Both the position numbers and the translations under genes were made by a program. Source: Bacillus sp. SA1-12 (GTDB taxonomy: Bacteria > Bacillota > Bacilli > Bacillales > Bacillaceae). Taken from it: a stretch of DNA of 64,000 nt. The notes beneath the pieces were generated by a model. That model was not told the origin of the DNA. It was given only the letters and a program-made list of their open reading frames with translations, and searched no databases. The first letter of the stretch is position 1; each line of letters opens with the position of its first letter. Positions 16,475 to 25,082 of this stretch are shown piece after piece. The stretch spans positions 124,001 through 188,000 of the forward strand of contig NZ_LATZ01000131.1 in the NCBI RefSeq assembly GCF_000981385.1, given 5' to 3'.

Positions 16475-17410
16475 CTAAGTAAGATTAGCACGATCCCGAT
16501 TAAAAACTTCCTCAATATCCTTAATAAATTCAATTACTTTGTTTTCATAGCCTTTCGGGTCTGTATTATATGCTTCTGCATGACCGGCTCGAGGCACTAA
16601 GTATAATTTTTTGTTGCCTATTTTTCTTTTAAACATATCTAATGTCATTTGTAATGGAATAAACGAATCTTCCTTCCCATGTATGAAAAGAATGGGTGTT
16701 TTCGTTTTCTCCAGCCCTTTAATTGGAGAGATATCTGGGAAGCTCCAGCCATGACGAAGCTTTATGAGAAAGCTAATAATATTGATGAGCGGGTATAGTT
16801 TAAGCTTTGTATTCATTTTTAGCTTAAATCTTAAAAGTGATTGAAAGTCACTGAAGGAACAATCCGCAATGCAAAAACGAACACGACGATCACGCTTGCT
16901 AATTTCTAATGCAGATGCCGCTCCAAGCGACTCTCCGAGCAAACCAATAAAAGCATTATCTCCCATTCGTTTTGCTAAATAGTCAATCCATGCTTTTAGG
17001 TCATCCTTTTCAAAGTAACCATAAGATGTATAATTACCGCCGCTCAACCCATGGTACCTATGGTCGCATAATAGAACATGGAAGCCTCTCTTTTGAAACA
17101 TCTTTACATATTTAAAGCTGCCAAACAATGACCAAGTAATCCCATGAGCAATGATAATCACCTTTTTGCCTTTTGTAACAGGAAAGAACATTCCATGGAG
17201 TTTATATCCATGATATGAATCAATAAACAATTCTTCTTTCACTGTGGAATGAAAGAGTTGATCATCAAACTCGCCCTTCTCGATGCCAAGCTTATAGGTT
17301 GTTTCATAAGGAAACCGTTTTGGTAAAAGAAGCAGGCGGCAAAGCAAACCGGCTGTCAGCAAACTGACGAACGTTACTATCAGAAGCGATAGAAAAAGCC
17401 ATTGCCACAT
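16475..17410 (-). CDS. Membrane-anchored alpha/beta hydrolase (YqkD-like)
   Basis: This 311-residue protein has an N-terminal membrane helix (about 3-24) and then an alpha/beta hydrolase fold: IIIAHGITWS oxyanion strand, the nucleophile elbow GLLGESLGAAS (Ser about 163), an acid in GKEDSFIP and His in RAGHAEAY. The DHRYHGLSGG and SYGYFEKDDL motifs resemble B. subtilis YqkD. The substrate is unknown; a serine esterase or peptidase is likely. AGGGAGGAG precedes the ATG. The coding region is complete. Confidence 0.8.
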   Translation of the reverse strand: MWQWLFLSLLIVTFVSLLTAGLLCRLLLLPKRFPYETTYKLGIEKGEFDDQLFHSTVKEELFIDSYHGYKLHGMFFPVTKGKKVIIIAHGITWSLFGSFKYVKMFQKRGFHVLLCDHRYHGLSGGNYTSYGYFEKDDLKAWIDYLAKRMGDNAFIGLLGESLGAASALEISKRDRRVRFCIADCSFSDFQSLLRFKLKMNTKLKLYPLINIISFLIKLRHGWSFPDISPIKGLEKTKTPILFIHGKEDSFIPLQMTLDMFKRKIGNKKLYLVPRAGHAEAYNTDPKGYENKVIEFIKDIEEVFNRDRANLT

Positions 17411-17489
17411 TAACTTCTCCTCCCTTCTAGGCTTTTTTATATCTTATTAAAAAAGCCTGAAGGGTGTGAAACATTTTCAATTTTTCTTA

Positions 17490-18191
17490 TTAGATCGTCC
17501 ATTGATCATGGACGATCCCAACAATCACCCATTCCCCATCTTTATCCTGTTCAAATACTAAGTTTAATGCCTTCCAATCCATATTCCCGTTCTCTTCCGT
17601 ACCCTTTATATAATATTCAACAGTATGTGAGCCAGGGAATACCTCAGCCAAATTTCTCTTCATATTACCTCTTGGTACCTTCGGATCAAACACAACTTCG
17701 TCAGCTTGATCGAACTGGTCGTTATAAATATATTTTTCATAATAATCACTCGGTTTTAACTCTATCGGTTCCCCGCTGCCATCCTGAATTCCCCAAGTAT
17801 AGGTTTGTGTATCTTGGAAAAACCCTTTCATTTTTTCGCTATCAAATGTAATCGCTTTATCTTCTACAAAAATATACGGTGAAAATAATACACCTTTCTC
17901 TTTATGGATATAACTTGCAAGTTTATCCCTATTTTTCTCCTTTAACGCCTGTAACACCTCCTCTGACTTTTCCAAGATAGTTTCCTGTGGATCAGCTTCA
18001 GATTGATCCTCCTGGTTGCCTTCTTCCCTTTCTGCTTGCTCTGTTTCTGAACCTTCATCTTGACCTTTGTTTTCCTCCACTTGTTTATTGTCCTCATTGA
18101 TCCGCTCATTATCTTGTTCAGCTGCATACCCACAAGCAGAAATTGTCATAAACACGGCAAAAAGCATACATGTAAAAAATGAATTTTTCAT
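17490..18191 (-). CDS. Putative lipoprotein with acidic linker, unknown function
   Basis: This 233-residue protein has a type II signal sequence with lipobox ISAC (Cys at residue 20). A long Glu/Gln/Asn-rich linker (about 24-70) is followed by a folded C-terminal domain that ends in WVIVGIVHDQWTI. This is the plan of Bacillus surface lipoproteins tethered by a flexible linker. I do not recognise the domain. AAGGAGGAGGGCC lies upstream of the ATG. It is convergent with nothing and follows no operon partner closely. Confidence 0.7.
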   Translation of the reverse strand: MKNSFFTCMLFAVFMTISACGYAAEQDNERINEDNKQVEENKGQDEGSETEQAEREEGNQEDQSEADPQETILEKSEEVLQALKEKNRDKLASYIHKEKGVLFSPYIFVEDKAITFDSEKMKGFFQDTQTYTWGIQDGSGEPIELKPSDYYEKYIYNDQFDQADEVVFDPKVPRGNMKRNLAEVFPGSHTVEYYIKGTEENGNMDWKALNLVFEQDKDGEWVIVGIVHDQWTI

Positions 18192-18770
18192 TGTGGCCCT
18201 CCTCCTTGTTTATTTAAATAGAATTAATCATTCATACCAATACGTTTACCTTTGTACAAGATGTATGTGGAAAAGCATTACTTCATCACAATTAAATTAC
18301 CCTTGCCTTTGCAGAAGGAATCCTGAAAATTGGCGTATCATTGGGATGCGCGCTTCTTTCTATGCCATTTTCCTTATCTATTATTAAGTGAAATGTCACT
18401 AAGCCTTATTTTCACAAGTAGTTAATCCATGTTCTCCTCCTAGGTACTTTTCCTTTGGACTCGGATTCGTTCATTAACAATGTACTTTAACAAAGCAAAT
18501 AAAAAAGAAAAGCAGATGGACATATTTCGATTCATCCTCTGCTTCTTTCGCTGCTTGGCTAACTTCTTTACTTATTTTTACACCAAATAAAATAATAGAC
18601 TTAACCAAGAAGGCAATATTTAATCAAAGCGCTGATTCCCATTTTCTTAAAAAGACGACAATAAAATAACTCATTTTGTTTTTCAATCCTATCGCACTTT
18701 TTCGTTAAAAGTACGAGGAAGGATATCACGTTTTCCAATTGCGAATTCCTTTTAAAAAAACGATGTCCTT
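18192..18770. other. Long intergenic region with one minus-strand terminator-like hairpin
   Basis: 579 bp with no convincing gene. On the minus strand AGCAGAGGATGA pairs partly with TCCATCTGCT and runs into TTTTCTTTTTT (about 18500-18545), a possible end of a long 3' region from the gene at 18771. A short minus-strand frame encoding KISKEVSQAAKEAEDESKY overlaps it and looks coding-like but lacks a start, so it may be a gene remnant. Confidence 0.35.
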
Positions 18771-19145
18771 TTACTTTTTAAAACGATCTAATATCTTTTC
18801 TTTATAAAAAGCCGATGCAGGTGAATCAAGGGCTTTCCTCTTGTTTAAGATGGCTTCCAATTTCAGTTGCTTTTCATGTTTTTTGTTAGAAAGAATCTGT
18901 TTATAATCACTATTGTCACAGGCAGCAAGCAAATCTTCAATTCTCATTAATTCTTCCTTTAAGCGGTCAACATCATTCAACATCTTGGAATTTTTCAATA
19001 CCTTATAGGCGACGCGAAGATCTTCAGGAATATGTGATAAGTCTTCCAGCTTCAGCGGTTTTCCTTGTCCTGGCAAATGATCAAACTCTCCCTCTTCTAT
19101 TGCTTTGCGGATTTTATCTTCAGCAATAATGGAAAAAACGTCCAT
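18771..19145 (-). CDS. DUF1992 (DnaJ-homologue C28-like) domain protein
   Basis: This 124-residue cytoplasmic protein shows the DUF1992 pattern AEDKIRKAIEEGEFDHLPGQGKPL (seen as EDKIRKAIEEGEFDHLPGQG plus KPLKLED) near the N-terminus, then helical sequence with DLRVAYKVLKNS. The domain occurs alone in bacteria and in mitochondrial DNAJC28. Its biochemical role is not defined, and no J-domain HPD motif is present. GGAGGGTGATC gives a strong ribosome binding site. It is a single gene. Confidence 0.85.
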   Translation of the reverse strand: MDVFSIIAEDKIRKAIEEGEFDHLPGQGKPLKLEDLSHIPEDLRVAYKVLKNSKMLNDVDRLKEELMRIEDLLAACDNSDYKQILSNKKHEKQLKLEAILNKRKALDSPASAFYKEKILDRFKK

Positions 19146-19303
19146 ATGATCACCCTCCTTATTTTAAGTATAGCTCTTTTAAATCATTTTAGCATTCAGC
19201 TAATCAGGTTTAACTCCCATTCTATGGTAAAATGAATCTATTGTATTTCGGGACCCGAAAGAGTATGATGAGAACGAATCTAACAAAAAATTGAGGTACT
19301 AAC

Positions 19304-20587
19304 ATGAGACTAAAGGATTGGGATTATAACCTTAAAGTTCGATTATTTGGGGAAGCCTTGATGAACATCACCTACTGGATGTTTTTCCCTTTTCTCACCA
19401 TTTTTTTCGCTGATGCTTTTGGGAAAGAGAAGGCTGGACTGCTGCTTATTTTTTCGCAATTATTCTCTGTTCTTGCCAATTTAATGGGGGGCTATTGTGC
19501 TGATCGCTTTGGTCGTAAAACAATGATGGTGTTCTCATCTTTTGCTCAAGGCGTGGCCTTTCTGCTCTTTGCTTTTTCAAATTCACCTTGGTTTGATTTA
19601 CCCATTCTCGGTTTTATTTGCTTCACTTTAGCCGGTATATGCGGAGCTTTTTATTGGCCTGCTTCACAGGCAATGGTCGCAGATGTTGTAGAGGAAAAAG
19701 ATCGCAGCAGTGTATTCGCGATCTTTTATACATCGATTAATATTGCTGTTGTGATAGGACCGATTTTAGGAGCGATCTTCTATGTTCAACACCCGTTTGA
19801 GGTCTTGTTTGTCGCTGGAACTGTTTGTATCTTTCTTTCTGGCTTACTTGCAAAACTCACTCGCGAAACTGCACCTGTTTTTCAAGTCGCTGGGAAAACA
19901 ACCTCCGGAAAATGGTATGACACCATCATACAGCAGCTTAAAGACTATCGAATCATTTTTAAGGACAGTACATTTTCACTCTTTATCATAGCAGGGGCTC
20001 TAGTTGCTCTCACTTTCATGCAGCTTGATGTAATGATCCCCGTCTATATTACAGATGTTGTCCAGCAGCAGAACGTCTTATCCTTCGGAGATTGGTCCTT
20101 AACCTTGAATGGTGAGCAAGCATTTGGTGTCGTCCTTTCGGAAAACGGTCTGCTGGTGGCTATCTTTACAATTGTTATCACAAAATGGATGAGCAAGTAT
20201 CAGGAACAAAATGTTTTTATTGTTTCTTCTCTTGTGTATGGATTGGCTATTGCTGCATTCGGAATTTCAGAGTCAATATGGATCTTTATCCTCGCAATGG
20301 GCTTATTTACTTTTGCAGAGCTTATGACAGCAGGAATTCAGCAGACATTTGTGTCAAAAATTGCACCTGAACATATGCGGGGACAATATTTTGCCGCATC
20401 AAGCCTAAGGTACACAATTGGCAGAACAATCGCACCGATTGCCATTCCAATGTCACTTTGGTTTGGCTACACCATGACATTTTCGGTTCTTGGCGTTTTG
20501 GCATGTGTTAGTGCAGTTCTTTATTATATGATGTTTCAAAAACTGGCTAGAAAAACGAGTGGTCACATTGATCTAGCATTAAAGTGA
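19304..20587 (+). CDS. MFS multidrug-type transporter
   Basis: This 427-residue protein has twelve predicted membrane helices. The loop motif GGYCADRFGRKTMM (about 63-76) after helix 2 is motif A of drug:H+ antiporters, and NIAVVIGPILGAIF (about 146-159) fits motif C, so proton-driven export is likely; the substrate is unknown. The TTGAGGT site precedes the ATG. The stop codon TGA (20585-20587) lies inside the opening TAAAGTGAGAC of a family 2 repeat, an arrangement also found for the binding protein gene at 57019. Confidence 0.82.
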   Translation: MRLKDWDYNLKVRLFGEALMNITYWMFFPFLTIFFADAFGKEKAGLLLIFSQLFSVLANLMGGYCADRFGRKTMMVFSSFAQGVAFLLFAFSNSPWFDLPILGFICFTLAGICGAFYWPASQAMVADVVEEKDRSSVFAIFYTSINIAVVIGPILGAIFYVQHPFEVLFVAGTVCIFLSGLLAKLTRETAPVFQVAGKTTSGKWYDTIIQQLKDYRIIFKDSTFSLFIIAGALVALTFMQLDVMIPVYITDVVQQQNVLSFGDWSLTLNGEQAFGVVLSENGLLVAIFTIVITKWMSKYQEQNVFIVSSLVYGLAIAAFGISESIWIFILAMGLFTFAELMTAGIQQTFVSKIAPEHMRGQYFAASSLRYTIGRTIAPIAIPMSLWFGYTMTFSVLGVLACVSAVLYYMMFQKLARKTSGHIDLALK

Positions 20588-20745
20588 GACTTCCATCAGT
20601 AGGCGGTCTTCCTACTGATGATTAGCGAAACTTATCGGATCTTTACGGGCAGTTTACCACTGCTTTCTAAACTGACCAGGCAATAGTTCATTTAAGAATT
20701 ACTGCCCGTTAAGATGGGGTAAAGTGAGACTTCCCGTTAAGAGTG
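20581..20745 (+). repeat. Dispersed repeat family 2, copy a, starting at an MFS stop codon
   Basis: Order of parts: TTAAAGTGAGACTTC, hairpin CATCAGTAGG/CCTACTGATG (20594-20622), GCGAAACTTATCGGATC, TTTACGGGCAGTTTACCACT, a variable part, ACTGCCCGTTAAGATGGGG, and a second TAAAGTGAGACTTC. ACGGGCAGT and ACTGCCCGT form an outer inverted pair. The same order recurs on the minus strand at 56.76-57.02 kb with a different but complementary hairpin. Confidence 0.8.
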
Positions 20746-20747
20746 GG

Positions 20748-20785
20748 ATAAAAAGAAGGAAGGCCTTAAAAATTGGCCTTCCTTC
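20748..20785 (-). terminator. Terminator of yfmR
   Basis: GAAGGAAGGCC (20755-20765)/GGCCTTCCTTC (20774-20784). On the minus strand TTTTTATCCC follows. Confidence 0.85.
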
Positions 20786-22678
20786 TTAATCCCCCTGTTC
20801 AATCTCTTCAACAAGCAAGGATAATTCTTCCCAGCGTTCCATTGCTTCTTCTAATTTTGCTTCGGTTTGTTCTTGTTCCTTATACAATTCCTGTACTTTG
20901 CCTAGATCACTTCCAGCAGCAGCAATTTCCTGCTCAAGCTGCTCCTTTCTTTCTTCTAAACCGGCAATTTTATCTTCGATTTGCTCCCATTCCTGCTGTT
21001 CTTTGTAAGAAAGACGTTTTTTCTTCTCTTTTTTATAAGCCACTTTTTCAGTAGTCGCATCATGTTCCTGTTGTATGTCTTGCAGTTTACTTACCTCTAA
21101 ATAGTCGGAATAACTGCCTTGGAAACGGCTTATTTGTCCATTTTTTTCAAAAACAAGCAAGTGATCAATAACACGATCAAGGAAATAACGATCATGTGAT
21201 ACCGTCAAAACAACCCCCGGAAATTGATCTAGGTAATCCTCTAATACACTGAGTGTTTGTGTATCAAGGTCATTTGTAGGCTCATCAAGGAAAAGTACAT
21301 TTGGCTCTTCCATTAAAGTCTTTAATAAATAAAGGCGGCGTTTTTCTCCGCCAGACAATTTACGAATATACGTCCACTGTGCTGCACGCGAGAATAAAAA
21401 GCGCTCAAGCATCTGTTCAGCTGTAATGACCTGTCCATCAATTGTATGAACAATCTCTGCTGTTTCTTTAATGTACTCAACTACACGAAGATTGCCGTCC
21501 ATTTCTTCATGCTCCTGTGTATAAAAGCCAATTTTCACAGTTGTTCCTACATCAATGGATCCTTTATCAGCTGGTATTCGACCTGCCATGATATTGAGGA
21601 GCGTTGATTTCCCGCTGCCATTTGGTCCAATAATTCCCAGTCTTTCTCCTGGTGTCACTAAATAGCCAAAATCATCGATCAGTTTTTTGTCATCATACAC
21701 TTTCGAAATATGCTCCAGCTCTAATACCTTTTTCCCTAAGCGTACCGATCCAATCGCAAAGTCAAGATCCTTGCTTGCAGCCGGTCCCTTTTGCTCTTGC
21801 AGCTCCTCCACTCTTCCAATCCGCGCCTTTTGCTTGGTTGACCTTGCTTTAGCGCCGCGGCGCAACCATGCGAGTTCACGTCTTAATAAATTCTGTCTCT
21901 TTTCTTCAGCCTGCTCAGCATTGATTTCTCTTTCCGCTTTCTTTTCAAGAAACACTTCATAATTTCCTGAATATGTGTATAGCTTTCCTTGATCAAGTTC
22001 AAAAATTTGATTGGTTACTCGATTTAAAAAGTAGCGATCATGGGTGATTAGCAAGATTGAACCTTTATACTGAGCTAAAAATCCTTCCAGCCATTCAATC
22101 GTTTCATTATCAAGGTGGTTTGTAGGCTCATCCAAAATTAATAAATCTGCAGGTTGAATAAGAGCTTTGGCAATCGCAACACGTTTCTTTTGACCACCGG
22201 AAAGATAAGTGGTTTGCTTCGTAAAATCTGTGATTCCAAGCTTCGTTAAGACGGTTTTCGCAACCGTATTTGCTTCCCAGGCATCATGCTGGTCCATTTT
22301 TTGCTGCATAGCCATTAATAGCTTCAGCTTGGCATCATTTTCTGGATCCTTCTCAAGATCACTTAACGCAAGCTCATACTCTCTCATGACCTGCATGATC
22401 GGGGCATCCCCGTAATAGATTTGTTCTAATACCGTCAATCCTTCCGTCAGTTCAGGATCCTGTGGTAAATATTCAATCCGGATTGAATTGGAATGTGTCA
22501 GTTCACCAGAATCTGCTGATTCTATTCCAGCGATCACTTTTAATAAAGTAGATTTCCCTGTTCCATTTACACCAATTAGACCAATTCTCTGTCTTGGAGC
22601 GATCGAAAAGGAAATATGATCAAATAAAACCTTTTCGCCGTATGTTTTATATAAATTTTCAACTTGTAAAATACTCAT
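20786..22678 (-). CDS. yfmR: ABC-F ribosome-associated ATPase YfmR
   Basis: This 630-residue protein has two ABC domains and no membrane part. Domain 1: Walker A GVNGTGKST (about 36-44), signature LSGGQKKR, LILDEPTNHLD. Domain 2: GPNGSGKST, LSGGEKRR, LFLDEPTNDLD. They are joined by the P-site tRNA interaction linker (about 245-300, rich in Arg/Lys) and followed by a C-terminal coiled coil (about 540-625), the Uup/YfmR layout. In B. subtilis YfmR works with EF-P to prevent ribosome stalling. Both catalytic Glu residues are present. The start ATG is not preceded by a strong ribosome binding site. Confidence 0.93.
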   Translation of the reverse strand: MSILQVENLYKTYGEKVLFDHISFSIAPRQRIGLIGVNGTGKSTLLKVIAGIESADSGELTHSNSIRIEYLPQDPELTEGLTVLEQIYYGDAPIMQVMREYELALSDLEKDPENDAKLKLLMAMQQKMDQHDAWEANTVAKTVLTKLGITDFTKQTTYLSGGQKKRVAIAKALIQPADLLILDEPTNHLDNETIEWLEGFLAQYKGSILLITHDRYFLNRVTNQIFELDQGKLYTYSGNYEVFLEKKAEREINAEQAEEKRQNLLRRELAWLRRGAKARSTKQKARIGRVEELQEQKGPAASKDLDFAIGSVRLGKKVLELEHISKVYDDKKLIDDFGYLVTPGERLGIIGPNGSGKSTLLNIMAGRIPADKGSIDVGTTVKIGFYTQEHEEMDGNLRVVEYIKETAEIVHTIDGQVITAEQMLERFLFSRAAQWTYIRKLSGGEKRRLYLLKTLMEEPNVLFLDEPTNDLDTQTLSVLEDYLDQFPGVVLTVSHDRYFLDRVIDHLLVFEKNGQISRFQGSYSDYLEVSKLQDIQQEHDATTEKVAYKKEKKKRLSYKEQQEWEQIEDKIAGLEERKEQLEQEIAAAGSDLGKVQELYKEQEQTEAKLEEAMERWEELSLLVEEIEQGD

Positions 22679-22819
22679 TGTTTATCCTATCCTTCTAAAA
22701 AGTATGGTTCTATTGTATAGCAAAACATGTATTCTATGCTAAAGAAAATGCCTAAAGGATGTTTTTCCTCTCTTAAAATGTGGTATTACCAACTATAAAA
22801 GTAAAGGCGGGTGATAGGT

Positions 22820-23023
22820 ATGAAAGAAACAGATAAACCACAGAGAAAAGAAACGGACCATCCTGAGCAATATAAAACGGAGAATAAAACTTTATTTGAA
22901 CGCTATAAAAGTGAACAAACGGTAGACCCGATTCCAATGGAAGACCTAAAAAAGGAAAGACGCGAGGAAAAACAAAAACATAAAACGAAACAAGACTCAG
23001 CTAGTGAAGAAAATTACAAGTAA
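22820..23023 (+). CDS. Small highly charged hydrophilic protein, unknown
   Basis: A 67-residue protein from the ATG at 22820 (MKETDKPQRKETDHPEQYKT start), rich in Lys/Glu with no hydrophobic segment, so probably disordered. GTAAAGGCGGGTGAT provides a ribosome binding site; a GTG nine bases upstream is an alternative start. A family 3 hairpin follows 24 bp after the stop and likely terminates transcription. I do not recognise a family. Confidence 0.6.
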   Translation: MKETDKPQRKETDHPEQYKTENKTLFERYKSEQTVDPIPMEDLKKERREEKQKHKTKQDSASEENYK

Positions 23024-23044
23024 ATGCAACTGTCTTATGACCAT

Positions 23045-23130
23045 GGGCCAGACCCCTCTAACGCATTATATCAGATCTAAAGCAGCCTAAATTTCCTATA
23101 TCTGATATATACGGGCGGGGTCAGATTCTT
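23045..23130. repeat. Family 3 hairpin, copy a (terminator-like)
   Basis: The left arm GGCCAGACCCCT...ATATCAGAT pairs imperfectly with ATCTGATAT...GGCGGGGTCAG over about 28 bp, followed by ATTCTTTTTGAGAC on the + strand. It sits just after the gene ending at 23023, as other family 3 copies sit after their genes. Confidence 0.65.
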
Positions 23131-23166
23131 TTTGAGACAGTCTTTTTCCCTTATTAAAAAACCTCT

Positions 23167-23619
23167 TTAGGCAATCTCCTGATCGATTTCCTCATAATAT
23201 GGCTTTAAGGAGTGAAATATCACTGTTTCTACTATATTAGTTTCAATACCACTTAAAATAGATCTGGCATACCGCCAAGCATTTTCTTCAATTCTAAGAG
23301 AAATTTTATCTCTTTCAACTTGGGTCGGACATTCATCAAGCTGATCACATAATTCCTCCAGCTCCTGATCCTCCGCATGACCTAATTCATGGGCTGTAAC
23401 AATCGTAAGATAATCTAAAAAATATTGATCTGTTGCAAACAGCTGCTCACACTGCTTTTTTATTTCATTAAGATATAACGTAATTGTATGAGTACCTAGA
23501 TGATACTTCCCCCCTACAAGGCGGCCATCAGGAAACGCTGATTCAACTATCACATCTGCTGAAGAACCAGATCGTAGCAAAAGCTGATTGATGACCGAAT
23601 CAATAACTCTTTGCTGCAA
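23167..23619 (-). CDS. Zincin-like HExxH protein
   Basis: This 150-residue cytoplasmic protein has TAHELGHAED, a HExxH zinc-binding motif (residues 77-81) with downstream Glu residues that could supply a third ligand. No signal peptide is present. This suggests a minimal metallopeptidase, but the family is not one I can name and activity is unproven. The start is a TTG with AAGGTAGG upstream. It lies in a single-gene unit between the family 3 hairpin and the GntR operon. Confidence 0.65.
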   Translation of the reverse strand: MQQRVIDSVINQLLLRSGSSADVIVESAFPDGRLVGGKYHLGTHTITLYLNEIKKQCEQLFATDQYFLDYLTIVTAHELGHAEDQELEELCDQLDECPTQVERDKISLRIEENAWRYARSILSGIETNIVETVIFHSLKPYYEEIDQEIA

Positions 23620-23720
23620 TGTATTCCTACCTTCCTTTCAACTTAAATATCTCTATCTCTCTTCTTCCATCATCTCATATTTATGCCCAATATTATATCG
23701 TTATTTATCTTTTTACGATA

Positions 23721-23749
23721 TTGATTTTTCCTTTTTTAACCTGTAAAAT
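23721..23749 (+). promoter_or_regulatory. Sigma-A promoter of the GntR-ABC operon
   Basis: TTGATT (23721-23726), 17 bp spacer, TAAAAT (23744-23749). The start point would fall inside the palindrome at 23752-23778. Confidence 0.55.
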
Positions 23750-23751
23750 CA

Positions 23752-23778
23752 AACTGTATTAATTATATTAATACAGTT
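23752..23778. promoter_or_regulatory. Palindromic operator, probably for the GntR regulator
   Basis: AACTGTATTAAT and ATTAATACAGTT are exact inverted arms around TAT, directly downstream of the -10 box and upstream of the GntR gene. This position predicts autorepression. Confidence 0.7.
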
Positions 23779-23797
23779 AATACGAAGGGGGTTACTC

Positions 23798-24202
23798 ATG
23801 TTTCAATTAGATGTAAGAAGCAGGAAGCCCATTTACGAACAATTAGTAGATAAGATTAAGGAACTCATTATTAATCGAATATTAAAGCCTGATGAACAGC
23901 TTCCGTCTGTTAGGATGTTATCAAGTCAATTAACCGTTAATCCAAATACGATTCAACGGGCATATCGCGAACTTGAAAATCAAGGCTATCTTTATTCAAT
24001 TAAAGGAAAAGGCAATTTTGTTGCAGCAATTGAACAAATGCCCAATGTAGAAAAGCTGGAAGAATTAAAAACAGATATTAAAAGGTTAATCGCTGAAGCC
24101 ATCTACCTTGGATTAACAAAGGAAGATTTATATGTACTTTTTCACGAAGCCAATCAACAAACAAAGGGGGTAAACAGTGATGATCGAGGTTCATTCCGTT
24201 AG
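23798..24202 (+). CDS. GntR family regulator, YtrA type
   Basis: This 134-residue protein has an N-terminal winged helix (PIYEQLVDKIKELIINRILK, then LPSVRMLSSQLTVNPNTIQR, about 39-58) and only a short C-terminal dimerisation helix pair, the YtrA subfamily layout. Such regulators usually repress the ABC operon they head, responding to antibiotics or an unknown ligand. GGGGG precedes the ATG. The gene overlaps the ATPase gene by 23 bp, and its probable operator is the palindrome just upstream. Confidence 0.88.
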   Translation: MFQLDVRSRKPIYEQLVDKIKELIINRILKPDEQLPSVRMLSSQLTVNPNTIQRAYRELENQGYLYSIKGKGNFVAAIEQMPNVEKLEELKTDIKRLIAEAIYLGLTKEDLYVLFHEANQQTKGVNSDDRGSFR

Positions 24203-25082
24203 TAAAAAATACAATAAAAATGATGCTGTAAAGGACCTTACGTTAACAGTTAATAAAGGTTCTATCTATGGACTGCTCGGCTCAAATGGTGCTGGGAAAA
24301 CGTCACTTTTAAAAATGATCGCTGGAATTAACCGTCAGGATAGTGGAACCATCAAAATTGATGGTGTTTCAGCCTACGAAAACACAGCGATTAAGGAACG
24401 TGTTGTCTTTATTCCGGATCTCTTATATTTTTTTCCGCAAATAACGGTTGCCCAAATGGCTGCACAATATAAAGAATATTATCCGAGTTGGAACCAGCAA
24501 CGGTTTGAACAGCTAAAACCGGCATTTAATATCGAATTGGAAAGAAAAGTCCACCGCTTGTCTAAAGGAATGAAACGTCAGGTTGCTTTTTGGCTTGCCT
24601 TGTCAGCAATGCCGGATGTATTAATTTTAGATGAACCGATCGACGGACTTGATCCTGTCATGAGGCAAAAAATTAAAAATCTGCTCTTTCAGGATGTTGC
24701 TGAACGTGAGATGACTGTTTTGATTTCCTCCCATAATCTTCGTGAAATTGAGGACCTTTGCGATCACGTTGGAATTATGCATAAAGGCCAAATCATTATT
24801 GAAAAGGAAATCGATGATCTGAAATCGGACACTCATAAAGTCCAGCTGGCACTTTCTGATCCTACACATGAAGACCATCTTTTGACTAAGCTGAACATCC
24901 TTCATCAAGAAAAAAGAGGCAGCGTACTGCTTCTAATTGTTAAAGGAAAGGAAGAAGAGATTAATAAAGTGATTCATTCAACAGAGATCATTTTATATGA
25001 TTTACTGCCTTTAACATTAGAAGAGATATTTATTTATGAAATGGAGGATGTGGGCTATGAGATCGAAAAAATCCTTCTTTAA
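24180..25082 (+). CDS. ABC transporter ATP-binding protein (YtrB-like)
   Basis: This 300-residue ATPase has Walker A GSNGAGKTS (about 37-45), signature LSKGMKRQ in place of LSGGQ, Walker B LILDEPIDGLD and switch His in SSHNL. The changed signature is common in YtrB/CcmA-type exporters. The ATG at 24180 is preferred over a GTG three bases earlier; AAAGGGGG lies at good spacing. It is translationally coupled to the regulator before it and the permease after it. Confidence 0.88.
   Translation: MIEVHSVSKKYNKNDAVKDLTLTVNKGSIYGLLGSNGAGKTSLLKMIAGINRQDSGTIKIDGVSAYENTAIKERVVFIPDLLYFFPQITVAQMAAQYKEYYPSWNQQRFEQLKPAFNIELERKVHRLSKGMKRQVAFWLALSAMPDVLILDEPIDGLDPVMRQKIKNLLFQDVAEREMTVLISSHNLREIEDLCDHVGIMHKGQIIIEKEIDDLKSDTHKVQLALSDPTHEDHLLTKLNILHQEKRGSVLLLIVKGKEEEINKVIHSTEIILYDLLPLTLEEIFIYEMEDVGYEIEKILL

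Noticed and set aside
18067-18387. Plus-strand frame of 106 codons opposite the lipoprotein start
   Set aside because: It overlaps the signal sequence and ribosome binding site of the lipoprotein gene on the other strand; no family resemblance.
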